43,374 nucleotides of DNA, taken from assembly GCA_947629485.1 (NCBI GenBank), contig CANRDX010000012.1:1-43374 (forward strand), given 5' to 3'. Below the pieces are notes generated by a model that did no database searches, was not told where the DNA came from, and saw only the letters and a list, made by a program, of their open reading frames with translations. Below, one piece after another: positions 27,501 to 34,450 of the stretch (position 1 is the stretch's first letter; every line of letters starts with the position of its first letter). This stretch comes from an uncultured Clostridia bacterium (GTDB lineage Bacteria; Bacillota; Clostridia; Christensenellales; Borkfalkiaceae). Both the position numbers and the translations under genes were made by a program.

Positions 27501-27943
27501 GCGCGCACAAGGTCTTCGACAAGGGCGCGCATCTCGGTCTCGCGCCCCGTTTCGAGGTGAAAACAGGGAACGCGGCGCGGCACGCGCTGGACGAGCGCTT
27601 CGACGTCGGCGACGAGCACGTCCGCCCCCTGCTGCCATTCGTAGAGCGCGGTCAGGCGGCGGTAGAGCGCGTCCTTTGAGAGCGCCTTGCGGTAGATGAG
27701 CACCTCGTCCTTTGCCGCAAGCAGGGCGACTTTCTTCCCCGAAAGCACGGAGATCGCCGCCGCCGCGCGCTGTGCGGAGAGCGCGTCTGCCGTAATGTAG
27801 ACCGCCCGCCCGCAGAGCTGCGCGCAGGTGAGGTATTTGAGGGGATCGGAAAGCCCGAACGCCGCGACGGGAACACCGTTTTTCAGATCGGCGCCGAGGA
27901 ATGGATATTCCCCGCCCAACTGTTCAAAGGAAAAAAAGTTCAT
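24554..27943 (-). CDS. mfd: Transcription-repair coupling factor Mfd
   Basis: A 1129-residue ATPase, normal for Mfd. It pushes RNA polymerase stalled at DNA damage and recruits UvrA for nucleotide excision repair. The N-terminal part is the UvrB-like region; about residues 470-545 is the RNA-polymerase-interacting CarD-like domain (GDYAVHETYGVGRIVG). The RecG-like translocase follows, with Walker A GDVGFGKTE near residue 618, DEEQRFG near 720, and the TMTATPIPRTL motif. A C-terminal TRCF/D7 domain closes the protein. The start overlaps the pth stop by four bases (ATGA), so pth and mfd are coupled. The B. subtilis-type fin gene between them is absent. Confidence 0.97.
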   Translation of the reverse strand: MNFFSFEQLGGEYPFLGADLKNGVPVAAFGLSDPLKYLTCAQLCGRAVYITADALSAQRAAAAISVLSGKKVALLAAKDEVLIYRKALSKDALYRRLTALYEWQQGADVLVADVEALVQRVPRRVPCFHLETGRETEMRALVEDLVRAGYTREYTVESRGAFSVRGDILDIFPVNCEHPVRIDFFGDEVEAIKPYDEVTAERYPRLSSLDIVAATDAIPSEDDIARIRRVFEEEFRRAPSPEAYTRMQSVAENIARDEYRSDFLLPLLENTTDFPELLPADALLVFDECKLIRDKLKGLYSEHAERFSVLLAGGECMKFSQEQYVPAETFASFSSRRCLALQTFAGNVGFFEPMKIYNFTAAPPRRYLNSLPDLISDIKAWKRTGYRVLLFCGSEQRAQKLGEELNEAGIFLSSPGERLTDFRGVAALAETLASGFLLHECKLAVIGTGDLFTKAVSQKRVRRRRGDLFLAPEVGDYAVHETYGVGRIVGTKKIETTDGVKEYVALEYQGGDALYVPVEQMDILSKYMGGDAPALSKIGGGEFERVKARVRASLKKMAFDLKALYAERQEKKGYVFPEYDEEMEEFEAAFPYEETADQLQSIAEIKSDMCSEKVMDRLLCGDVGFGKTEVALRAAYRCILAGRQVAFMCPSTVLSEQHLVTAKERMQGFGVRVACLNRFRTEREQREILAAAEKGEVDLLIGTHRLLSKDVKFRDLGLLILDEEQRFGVEHKEKIKSIKRDVDCLTMTATPIPRTLHLSLSGIRDISTIQTPPNARLPVQTYVAEETETLIRDACVREIARKGQIFLLYNHVETIRAFAARIAEIVPEARVTIAHGRMERAALEKNVFGFYRGDYDLLVTTTIIENGIDLPNANTLIVIDAERLGISQLYQLRGRVGRGTRLAHAYFTFKPERVMTENAAERLKAIMQFTELGSGFRIAMRDLEIRGAGNVLGAEQHGHMDKVGYELYAKILKEELTGERQEIVDLDIKTTAYIPETYIESNAGRMDCYKQIAEIRDAADYKRVCASMEENYGPLPQPTLNLLVIAVMKSYASRLRVKKISVGAKGGALEFTALSALSDPRMGAAMERYSPILSLDMTTAPVLRFKNMGDGGKTMVQMTRFLKFASTFH

Positions 27944-28503
27944 CCGTTATATTTGGTCATCACGAGGTCGATCTTCTCCCCCGCCGCGATCGCGAGCGCG
28001 GCTTCCGCCGCCCGCCTGCATGCGGAAGAGAACAGATCGTAATCCTCTCTTCTCACTTCGGAAAGAACGTAATTCATGAGCGGGATCGAGACGGCTTCGT
28101 CGCGTATCCCGATGCGGATCCGCGCGAACTCCTCCGTCCCCGCTTCGGCGACGACGGAGCGCATGCCGTTGTGCGAACCCGCGCTTCCCGAGGGGCGGAT
28201 GCGGACATGCCCCTTCGGGAGATCGTAATCGTCGTAGATGACGATGAGTTCTTCGGGCGAAATTTTGTACTTGCGCATGAGCTGATACACCGCCCTTCCC
28301 GAAGCGTTCATATAGGTGAGCGGACGGGCGAGAATGATCTTTTCCCCGCCCGACGACGCCTCCGCGACGCGCGCCTCGCACTCCTTCTTTTTGAACTTTG
28401 CGCCGAGAAGCGCGGCACAGTCGCCCACGGCGAGAAAGCCGAGGTTGTGGAACGTCTTTGCATATTTTTCCTCGGGATTCCCGAGACCGACGATCAAAAA
28501 CAT
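27940..28503 (-). CDS. pth: Peptidyl-tRNA hydrolase
   Basis: A 187-residue enzyme that releases tRNAs from prematurely dropped peptidyl-tRNAs. It opens with FLIVGLGNPEEKY, then catalytic His19 in FHNLGF and Asn9 in GLGNP; YMNASG, DDYDLP and GSAGSHNGM complete the conserved set. The active site matches family expectation throughout. It lies between prs and mfd in the classical Firmicutes order and overlaps mfd by four bases. Its ribosome binding site is weak. Two hairpins separate it from prs. Confidence 0.96.
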   Translation of the reverse strand: MFLIVGLGNPEEKYAKTFHNLGFLAVGDCAALLGAKFKKKECEARVAEASSGGEKIILARPLTYMNASGRAVYQLMRKYKISPEELIVIYDDYDLPKGHVRIRPSGSAGSHNGMRSVVAEAGTEEFARIRIGIRDEAVSIPLMNYVLSEVRREDYDLFSSACRRAAEAALAIAAGEKIDLVMTKYNG

Positions 28504-28520
28504 AATTTACCCGTTTGAAA

Positions 28521-28543
28521 TGCCGCCGCTCGGCGCGGCGGCA
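28521..28543. repeat. GC-rich hairpin between prs and pth
   Basis: TGCCGCCG and CGGCGGCA form a perfect 8-base stem around a GC-rich loop, about 20 bases upstream of the pth start. It has no T-run, so it may attenuate or process the mRNA rather than end it. Confidence 0.5.
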
Positions 28544-28560
28544 TTGTTCGTATCCGAATG

Positions 28561-28596
28561 AAAAAGTCCGTCCGAAGCCTCATGGAGCCTTCGGCG
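28561..28596 (-). terminator. Possible terminator after prs
   Basis: On the minus strand CCGAAG pairs with CTTCGG (with an imperfect inner stem) and TTTTT follows six bases later. The gap between stem and T-run makes it a weak candidate that may let through transcripts into pth and mfd. Confidence 0.4.
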
Positions 28597-28619
28597 GTCG
28601 CAGGGCAGGAGCCTGCGGG

Positions 28620-29567
28620 TCAGTCGTAAATCTTACTCATGGGCTTATCGAGATAGACGTTCTCGATCGCCGCCGCAAAGATATCCGCCGTCGTGAGGAT
28701 CTTCATCTTGGCGAGCCGCTTCTCGGGGGGAAGCTCGATGGTATCGAGCATGACAAGCTCGTCGATGGGCGAATCCTCCAACCGCTCCAATGCGGGACCC
28801 GAGAGCACGGCGTGCGTGCAGCATGCCTTGATCTCCTTCGCGCCCGCGTTGACGAGCGCCTGCGCGCCTTGTACGATGGTGCCCGCGGTATCGATCATGT
28901 CGTCCACGAGGAGGCACTTCTTGCCCTCCACGCTGCCGATGATGTTCATGACTTCCATGACGTTCGCCTTCGGGCGGCGCTTATCGATGATCGCGAGCGG
29001 ACAGCCGAGCCGTTCGGCGACCTTCCTCGCCCTTCCGACGGAGCCGACGTCGGGAGAGACGACGATGAAATTTTCGTCCACCTTGTCGGCAAAGTAATTA
29101 TAGAGGGTAGGACCGCCGAGAAGGTTGTCCACGGGAATGTTGAAAAACCCTTGTATCTGGGGAGCGTGCAGATCCATCGTGAGCACTCTGTCCGCGCCCG
29201 AGGAGGTGAGCAGATCGGCGATGAGTTTCGCGGTGATGGGATCGCGGGAACGCGCCTTGCGATCCTGCCGCGCATAGCCGAAATAGGGGATCACCGCCGT
29301 CACTCTTCCGACCGAAGCGCGCTTTGCCGCGTCGATCATGATGAGCAGTTCCATGAGATTGTCGTTGACGGGCGACGAGGTGGATTGGATGATGAAGAGA
29401 TCTCTTCCGCGCACCGTTTCGCAGATGTGGACGCTGATCTCCCCGTCGGAAAACTTCCCCACTTCGCATTCTCCGAGGCTTGTGTTGAGCTTTTTTGCGA
29501 TCGCTTCCGCCAAAGGACGGTTGGAATTGCCCGCAAACAGTTTGATTTCGTTGCCGTGTGTGATCAC
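28620..29567 (-). CDS. prs: Ribose-phosphate pyrophosphokinase (PRPP synthase)
   Basis: A 315-residue cytosolic enzyme that makes PRPP from ribose 5-phosphate and ATP for nucleotide, His and Trp synthesis. Conserved parts are [17 protein letters not shown], the [11 protein letters not shown] metal-binding segment, the [11 protein letters not shown] flexible-loop region, and the PRPP-binding [13 protein letters not shown] near residue 220. I place the start at GTG 29567, with GGAGG five bases upstream: this gives the normal family length. A longer frame beginning with TTG at 29630 would start inside the -35 box of the promoter, so it is rejected. Confidence 0.97.
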   Translation of the reverse strand: MITHGNEIKLFAGNSNRPLAEAIAKKLNTSLGECEVGKFSDGEISVHICETVRGRDLFIIQSTSSPVNDNLMELLIMIDAAKRASVGRVTAVIPYFGYARQDRKARSRDPITAKLIADLLTSSGADRVLTMDLHAPQIQGFFNIPVDNLLGGPTLYNYFADKVDENFIVVSPDVGSVGRARKVAERLGCPLAIIDKRRPKANVMEVMNIIGSVEGKKCLLVDDMIDTAGTIVQGAQALVNAGAKEIKACCTHAVLSGPALERLEDSPIDELVMLDTIELPPEKRLAKMKILTTADIFAAAIENVYLDKPMSKIYD

Positions 29568-29601
29568 GCTGACCTCCGAAGTACGTTGAGCTTGCCTATT
29601 T

Positions 29602-29630
29602 ATTGTAGTCTGTTTTGCCCCTTTCGTCAA
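29602..29630 (-). promoter_or_regulatory. Sigma-A promoter of prs
   Basis: On the minus strand, -35 TTGACG (29625-29630) and -10 TACAAT (29602-29607) are 17 bases apart. The transcript would begin near 29595, leaving a leader of about 28 bases before the GTG start. Confidence 0.8.
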
Positions 29631-29669
29631 CCGATTGAACGCTCTTTTTCGGAGGAAGGAAGGAGTTTT

Positions 29670-31142
29670 TCAAATATGAAGGCGGGCGCGCGCCACCGCG
29701 AGGCGATACAGGCGGTAGCTCTCCTCCGCCGCCGCGCGGTCGGGCGAGGGAGAAAAGATCTTTTCCGTCTTTCTCTTCGCGGCAAGCTCCTTCGCCGAGG
29801 CAAGCCCCAGCGAGACCGCGCAGAGCTGCGCCGCCCCGAGCGCCGTGCTCTCGCGCTCCTCGGGACGATCCACGGGAATGCCTAACACGTCCGCCTGAAA
29901 CTGCATGAGGAAGCCGTTGGCGGAGGCGCCGCCGTCGCACTTCACGGAGCGAAGGGAAATGCCGCTGTCCTTCTGCATGCAATCGGCAAGATCTTTGGCG
30001 CCGTGCGCGATGCTTTCGAGCACCGCCCGCACGAGATGTTCCTTGCGCGTCCCCCTCGTGACGCCCGCGATGAGGGCGCGCGCTTCGCTGTCCCAATAGG
30101 GGGCGCCCAGCCCCGTGAAGGCGGGCACGAAGGAGACGCCTCCCGCGCTCTCGACGGAGAGGGCGAGCCGCTCCGTCTCCCCGGCGCTCTCGATAAGCCC
30201 CATCTCGTCGCGCAGCCACTGCACGCCGCTCCCCGCGTGAAAGACGCTCCCTTCGAGGGCGTACGTCGTTTTTCCCTCCACGCTGCCCGCGACCGTCGTC
30301 AGAAGCCCGCTCTGCGTGGTGACGGGCGCGCTTCCCGTCGGGAAGAGCATGAAAAGCCCCGTGCCGTATGTGATCTTCGCGTCCCCTTCCGAAAGGCATG
30401 CCTGCCCGAAGAGCGCCGCCTGCTGATCCCCCATCGCTCCCGCGACGGGAATGCGGCTGCTGCCGAGGATTGCCTCGCCCATGCGGGCATCCGAGGGGAG
30501 CGCCTCGGGCAGGATCGCGCGCGGGACTCCGAAGAAGCCGAGCAGTTCTTCGTCCCAATCGAGGGTGCGTAGATTGAAGAGCATCGTGCGGGAGGCGTTG
30601 GTGACGTCGGTCACGAACCGCTTTCCCCCCGTCAGCTTCCAGATGAGGAAGGAATCCACCGTTCCCGCGCAGAGCTTGCCCTCGCGCAGCAGCCTGCGCG
30701 CCGCGGGTACATGGTCGAGCAGCCACTTTATCTTGCTCGCGGAAAAGTACGCGTCGGGAAGAAGCCCCGTCTTGGCGCGGATGGTCTCGGCGACGGGCGC
30801 GGGAATGGACGCGCAGAATTCGCTCGTGCGGCGGCACTGCCACACGATGGCGGGGGCGACGGGTTCGCCCGTCTCCCTGTTCCACAAAACGACGGTCTCC
30901 CGCTGATTGGTCAGCCCGATGCCCGCCACTTCGTCGGCACCCGCGGCGCTCATGCACCCCGAGACGACATAGGCGGCTTTGAACCAGATCTCGCTCGCGT
31001 CCTGCTCCACCCAGCCCGGGAAGGGATAGTCGCTCCCCACCTCCTGCTGCACGCGGTGGACGAATTTGTTCGACGCGATATCGTATAAAAATGCGCGGAC
31101 GCTCGTTGTGCCCGCGTCGAGGGCGATGATATATTTCTTCAT
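29670..31142 (-). CDS. glpK: Glycerol kinase
   Basis: A 490-residue FGGY-family kinase that phosphorylates glycerol to sn-glycerol 3-phosphate. The start LDAGTTSVRAFLYD is the phosphate-binding loop. Residues expected for glycerol binding are present: Arg-Glu in NQRETV, Trp in IVWQCRR, and Asp in GDQQAALFG. GTVDSFLIWKLTGG, DVTNASRT and GLGAPYWD also match. Length is normal. AGGAAG precedes the ATG. It follows the aconitase-like gene by 50 bases on the same strand. No glpF, glpD or glycerol regulator is adjacent. Another FGGY sugar kinase is possible, but these motifs favour GlpK. Confidence 0.93.
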   Translation of the reverse strand: MKKYIIALDAGTTSVRAFLYDIASNKFVHRVQQEVGSDYPFPGWVEQDASEIWFKAAYVVSGCMSAAGADEVAGIGLTNQRETVVLWNRETGEPVAPAIVWQCRRTSEFCASIPAPVAETIRAKTGLLPDAYFSASKIKWLLDHVPAARRLLREGKLCAGTVDSFLIWKLTGGKRFVTDVTNASRTMLFNLRTLDWDEELLGFFGVPRAILPEALPSDARMGEAILGSSRIPVAGAMGDQQAALFGQACLSEGDAKITYGTGLFMLFPTGSAPVTTQSGLLTTVAGSVEGKTTYALEGSVFHAGSGVQWLRDEMGLIESAGETERLALSVESAGGVSFVPAFTGLGAPYWDSEARALIAGVTRGTRKEHLVRAVLESIAHGAKDLADCMQKDSGISLRSVKCDGGASANGFLMQFQADVLGIPVDRPEERESTALGAAQLCAVSLGLASAKELAAKRKTEKIFSPSPDRAAAEESYRLYRLAVARARLHI

Positions 31143-31192
31143 ATGTTCTTCCTATGGGCGGTCATGCTGTTCGCGCGGGGCGGGCGAAGCGC

Positions 31193-32386
31193 TCAGGCGT
31201 TCTCCCCTTTTCCGCTTTTTGCGATCTCGCGCCCCTTCCAGAGTGCGCCGTCGGGGAGATATTTTCTGACGCGCGCGTTGTAAGAGACGGAGAGCGCGGA
31301 GACGAGTTTCCCGCCGTTTTTCGCCGTTGCCGCAAGGGTGCGCGCGTCGACGGCGGCTCCCTCCCCTCCGTCTGTGAGAATACAGCCTTCGAGAAAGTCG
31401 CCAAGCTCTGCGCCCGCTTCGACAAGGGCGGCGAGCGCACCGCTCCGCGCAAGCCCCCTCCATGCCGAAAGACGGGGTGCTATCCCGAGGCGGAATGCCC
31501 CGAGCGCGCTCCCGCGGACGATCTCGGCGATCTCGGAGACCGTCTCATAGCTTGCGTCGCGCCCCGCGGCCGTGCCGCCCGTGAACAGGGCGTTGCCGCC
31601 GCCTTCGAGATATTCCCGCACGGTAAAGATACCGCCGCAGTCTATCATGGGTTCGGTGCGGGTGAGATCGAGCAGGATCCCGCTCTCGTAGAAGGCGGGC
31701 GCGCGGGGGGATTTTACGGCGATCTCCCTTCCCGTCGCCGCCGCATAGCCGCATGCGCGTTCGTCCGTCGCCCAAACGGTGGCAAAGCCCAGCTCTTGCA
31801 GGGCGGCGTCGAGCGCGAAGCGCGCGTCCATCGAGAGGGAGGAAAGCCCGCTGCCGAACACCTCCAAGATCGTTCCCGCCGCATACTTCCGCTTTTGAAG
31901 GGCGCGGCGAAGGGAGAGGATCGCGTCGGTCTGCCCCACGCCGCGGCGCAGTTTGCCCCTTAAATACAGGGCGGCGACGGGGCGATCTTCCCATTTCTCC
32001 GCCCCGAAAGGCTCTTCGCACCGCGCCGAGAGAATGCCGAGCGGCCCGCAAGAGGGAAACATGCCGCGCGCGAGAAGGGTCTCGCCCGCCGCCCGTTCGC
32101 AAAGGCAGTCGGCGGCGTCCCACGCGCTGTCCGCGCGCACCGCGGCGTTTTCGACATCCGATTCAAGCGAAAAAACTGCGTCTTCGCAGCGGGAAAAGAG
32201 CAAGACGTCGGGCGCGGCAACGCCGTATGCGGCATACAGATCGCGCCGCTCTCCTTCGTGCAGGAGAGCATGGGAGAGGACGTTCTTCTGCGCCGCCCTC
32301 TTCTTTTCCGACGTCATGAACGCCTGCCCCTCCTTTACGAGCTTCTCCTCCATGAAGTACACGCCCTGACGAATGACCTTTACCAT
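31193..32386 (-). CDS. Shortened aconitase-like protein lacking evident Fe-S ligands
   Basis: A 397-residue soluble protein. Landmarks in the order of the aconitase-type hydratase family of Clostridia (usually about 750 residues) are seen: QGVY near the N-terminus, GVGQTDAILSLRR then EVFGSGLSSLSMDAR and a V/I-W-x-TDE near residues 150-215, and near the end a segment resembling ARSGALAALVEAGA followed by VDARTLAATAKNGG. In functional family members the region between those last two carries CGPC-type Fe-S ligands and the DSHT-type loop occurs earlier; here both are missing, leaving LEGC and SCGPLG only. So it should not hold a [4Fe-4S] cluster and may be a regulator or scaffold. GGAGGAG precedes the ATG. 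It is the first gene of the glpK unit. Family placement relies on my memory of the pattern. Confidence 0.55.
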   Translation of the reverse strand: MVKVIRQGVYFMEEKLVKEGQAFMTSEKKRAAQKNVLSHALLHEGERRDLYAAYGVAAPDVLLFSRCEDAVFSLESDVENAAVRADSAWDAADCLCERAAGETLLARGMFPSCGPLGILSARCEEPFGAEKWEDRPVAALYLRGKLRRGVGQTDAILSLRRALQKRKYAAGTILEVFGSGLSSLSMDARFALDAALQELGFATVWATDERACGYAAATGREIAVKSPRAPAFYESGILLDLTRTEPMIDCGGIFTVREYLEGGGNALFTGGTAAGRDASYETVSEIAEIVRGSALGAFRLGIAPRLSAWRGLARSGALAALVEAGAELGDFLEGCILTDGGEGAAVDARTLAATAKNGGKLVSALSVSYNARVRKYLPDGALWKGREIAKSGKGENA

Positions 32387-32419
32387 ACTTTCTCCTCCGC
32401 GATGTGGTTTTCATGATGT

Positions 32420-32448
32420 ATCATACCATTTTTCTCCCCTCTTTTCAA
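32420..32448 (-). promoter_or_regulatory. Sigma-A promoter of the aconitase-like/glpK pair
   Basis: On the minus strand, -35 TTGAAA (32443-32448) and -10 TATGAT (32420-32425) are 17 bases apart. Transcription would begin near 32413, about 27 bases before the ATG at 32386. Confidence 0.7.
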
Positions 32449-32505
32449 CCCCCGCCCGAGAAAAACACGCCCCGAACGGAAATTTTTTCCCCGCCGCGCA
32501 AACAC

Positions 32506-32534
32506 TTGCTTTTTGCGGAGAAATCGGATATACT
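32506..32534 (+). promoter_or_regulatory. Promoter of the PH-like membrane protein gene (leaderless)
   Basis: -35 TTGCTT (32506-32511) and -10 TATACT (32529-32534) are 17 bases apart. The expected start point falls at or next to the A of the ATG at 32541, and no ribosome binding site is seen, so the mRNA is probably leaderless. Confidence 0.6.
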
Positions 32535-32540
32535 TGCGGT

Positions 32541-33053
32541 ATGGAAACGTTGCAGCCCGCGCCGACGGAAAAACGGTATCGGTTCAAATTTTCTCCGCTC
32601 ATGTATGCGCTGATCGCGCTCGGCCTCGCCCTCTCCGCCGCGGGGATCGGGCTTACGACGTGGCAGTTCGCGGGGTTCCTCGGCGGGGATATCTCCTCCG
32701 TCTACGAATGGATGAAGTATATCCTTCTCTATCTCGTGAGCGTGCTCCTCGCCGTGCTGCTCACCGCCATGCTCATCCGCTCGCAATACAAGGTGGACGC
32801 GAAATATCTCACGATGCAGTTCGGGCTTATCCGCTCGAAATACGAGATCTCTTCGATCTACTCCGTGCACTACTTCCGCGGGGCGAGAAAGCTCGCCGTC
32901 TACTTCGACGATTTCAAGACGAAGTACATCGTCATCGTCGTGAAAGAAGTCTGGTTCGACGATTTCGTACGCGCGCTCACCGAGCGGAACGAGCGCATCG
33001 CCTTCTCCTTTTCCACCGCGGAGGAAGAGGCGGAATTCAAACGAAAAAAATGA
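32541..33053 (+). CDS. Membrane protein with PH-like domain
   Basis: A 170-residue protein. After about 20 polar residues there are two transmembrane helices (about 21-47 and 58-82) with a short loop, then a cytoplasmic domain of about 85 residues opening with RSQYKVDAKYLTMQFGLIRS. That segment is typical of bacterial PH (bPH-type) domains, where a strand-turn-strand is followed by I-S-S-I-Y-S-V. It ends in a Glu/Lys-rich tail. The ATG at 32541 is supported by the promoter; the upstream in-frame ATG at 32373 would put a stretch without a start signal and overlapping the divergent promoter in front. Function is unknown; such proteins often act in envelope stress or membrane organisation. Confidence 0.75.
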   Translation: METLQPAPTEKRYRFKFSPLMYALIALGLALSAAGIGLTTWQFAGFLGGDISSVYEWMKYILLYLVSVLLAVLLTAMLIRSQYKVDAKYLTMQFGLIRSKYEISSIYSVHYFRGARKLAVYFDDFKTKYIVIVVKEVWFDDFVRALTERNERIAFSFSTAEEEAEFKRKK

Positions 33054-33059
33054 GAAAAA

Positions 33060-33100
33060 AGATACGCCGCGCCTCCCTATGAAGGCGCGGCTTATTTTTA
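33060..33100. terminator. Bidirectional terminator between convergent genes
   Basis: GCCGCGCC (33066-33073) pairs with GGCGCGGC (33084-33091) around a 10-base loop. TTATTTTTAATA follows on the plus strand and a T-rich run (from AAAAAA upstream) on the minus strand. It serves the PH-like gene and the converging SDR gene. Confidence 0.8.
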
Positions 33101-33886
33101 ATAATAATTTTTCTCTTCTCTCTTCCATCGGCGCGCGATGAAGCGGAGCTTCACGGACATGGGCGCCACGTTTGTTGCGAAAGCGATCACCTTGTTCCAA
33201 AATCCGACGATCTTCTTCCGCTTGTTTTTTTTGACCGCTTTCAGCGAAGCCCGCGCGACGTCGCGCGGGGATTTCGCGGAGATCTTCCCCCAGAATCCGT
33301 GCATGCGGATGCTCTCTTTGATATCCTCCCGCGTCGGGATCCCCCCGGGGAGAACGCAGGTGATCTTGGCGCGCCCCTTGTACTCCGTTCTGATCCCCGC
33401 CGTGAAGTATTCAAGCCCCTTCTTGGTGGCGCTGTACAGCGCGAAATAGGGCATGGGCGTCGCCGCGGAAAGGCTCCCGATAACGAGAAGTTCGCTCGTG
33501 CCGTCGAGCGGGCAGCGGGCGAGCACGCCGCGCAAAAAGGAGACCGCCCCTTCGAGGTTGACGCGCGTCTGCATGACGAGCTTTTCCTCGCCGTACTTTT
33601 CAAACGCCATCTGCGTATCCACGCCCGCAACGTAGACGAGGCGGCAAAAGCGGATCCCCTCTTCGTCGCAGGCGGCAAAGAACGCCTTGCGGTCTTTTTC
33701 GTCGGCGAGATCGCACGCGCGCGTCCGTATCTCGACGGAGGGAAAGCGGGCGAGAAGGGAAGCTCTCAAAGCGGCGAGCCGCTCCTCGCTCCTTCCCGTG
33801 AGATACAGCGCCTCTCCCCTCTCGGCGAGAAGTTCCGAGAACGCGCCGCCCAGCCCTCCGCAGGCGCCCGTGATCAACGTAAACAT
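33098..33886 (-). CDS. SDR-family oxidoreductase
   Basis: A 262-residue short-chain dehydrogenase. The NAD(P)-binding motif TGACGGLG is at residues 6-13, an acidic/basic strand end LTGRSEERL follows (Arg suggests NADPH), and the catalytic set Ser (IGSLSA), Tyr-x-x-x-Lys (YSATK, about residue 150) is intact. The last 50 residues are basic and hydrophobic (KKNKRKKIVGFWNKVIAF), which may bind membranes. Such proteins often reduce acyl or keto groups in lipid metabolism. It starts 12 bases after the thioesterase stop, so both are in one operon; a role in acyl-chain metabolism is inferred from this pairing. Substrate unknown. Confidence 0.88.
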   Translation of the reverse strand: MFTLITGACGGLGGAFSELLAERGEALYLTGRSEERLAALRASLLARFPSVEIRTRACDLADEKDRKAFFAACDEEGIRFCRLVYVAGVDTQMAFEKYGEEKLVMQTRVNLEGAVSFLRGVLARCPLDGTSELLVIGSLSAATPMPYFALYSATKKGLEYFTAGIRTEYKGRAKITCVLPGGIPTREDIKESIRMHGFWGKISAKSPRDVARASLKAVKKNKRKKIVGFWNKVIAFATNVAPMSVKLRFIARRWKREEKNYY

Positions 33887-33898
33887 GGTTTTCTCCCC

Positions 33899-34405
33899 CT
33901 ATTGCGGCAACGCGATCTCGCAGACGCCGTCTTCGATGAGATAGCACATCTCCTCGTGTTCGTTGACGCCCTCTTTGATCTGCTGCGGCGTGAGTTTGAG
34001 ATAGCGCACGGTCGCGTTGGCGAGAACTTCGAGTTTCTCGGAGAGAATGGCGCACTCCGCCGTGAGGAAATTCCCCGAGTCCTTTACGATCTTGCCCGTC
34101 CCGACGAGGGGCACGCCGTAGGGCACGGGACGGCGATACTTCGTTTCCAGCGAAATGGTGACGCCGTAGGTAAATTCGCCGCCCTCCTTCGCCCAGAGCG
34201 CCCGCAGACCCATTTCGTCGAGCATGGCGGTGATCAGCCCGCCGTGCACCCGCCCCGGGTAGCTCTGATGCCACGCCTTATACGAAAAGAGGGTGGCGAC
34301 GGAGCCGTCTTCCATCGAATAGAAGGGCGCGCGGAGGCCGTATTCGTTGTCCAGCCCGCACACGGCGCACATTCTGCTGTTGCGCTGTTTTTTGATCACT
34401 TTCAT
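33899..34405 (-). CDS. PaaI-type hotdog thioesterase
   Basis: A 168-residue protein. The hotdog-fold motif GRVHGGLITAMLDEMG (about residues 52-67) is the acyl-CoA thioesterase signature, with the acidic residue of LDE as likely catalytic base. The N-terminus has CAVCGLDNEYGL, the Cys-x-x-Cys opening seen in many PaaI-like proteins. I use the ATG at 34405 because GGAGGAAAG precedes it; the in-frame ATG at 34432 lies in the terminator hairpin of the neighbour gene. It lies in an operon with the SDR gene. It probably hydrolyses a CoA or ACP thioester; the acyl group is unknown. Confidence 0.87.
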   Translation of the reverse strand: MKVIKKQRNSRMCAVCGLDNEYGLRAPFYSMEDGSVATLFSYKAWHQSYPGRVHGGLITAMLDEMGLRALWAKEGGEFTYGVTISLETKYRRPVPYGVPLVGTGKIVKDSGNFLTAECAILSEKLEVLANATVRYLKLTPQQIKEGVNEHEEMCYLIEDGVCEIALPQ

Positions 34406-34421
34406 ATTCTTTCCTCCGAAA

Positions 34422-34443
34422 GAGCGGGGCATGTGCCCCGCTC
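34422..34443 (-). terminator. Hairpin after the 1598-residue lipoprotein gene
   Basis: GAGCGGGGC pairs with GCCCCGCTC around a 4-base loop, 8 bases past the stop. On the minus strand only a short TTTC follows, so termination may be partial, allowing transcription into the thioesterase and SDR genes, for which no separate promoter is visible. Confidence 0.5.
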
Positions 34444-34450
34444 CCTTTTT

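Noticed and set aside
29568-29630. Longer prs start at TTG 29630
   Set aside because: That TTG is part of the -35 box; the GTG at 29567 has GGAGG and gives normal length.
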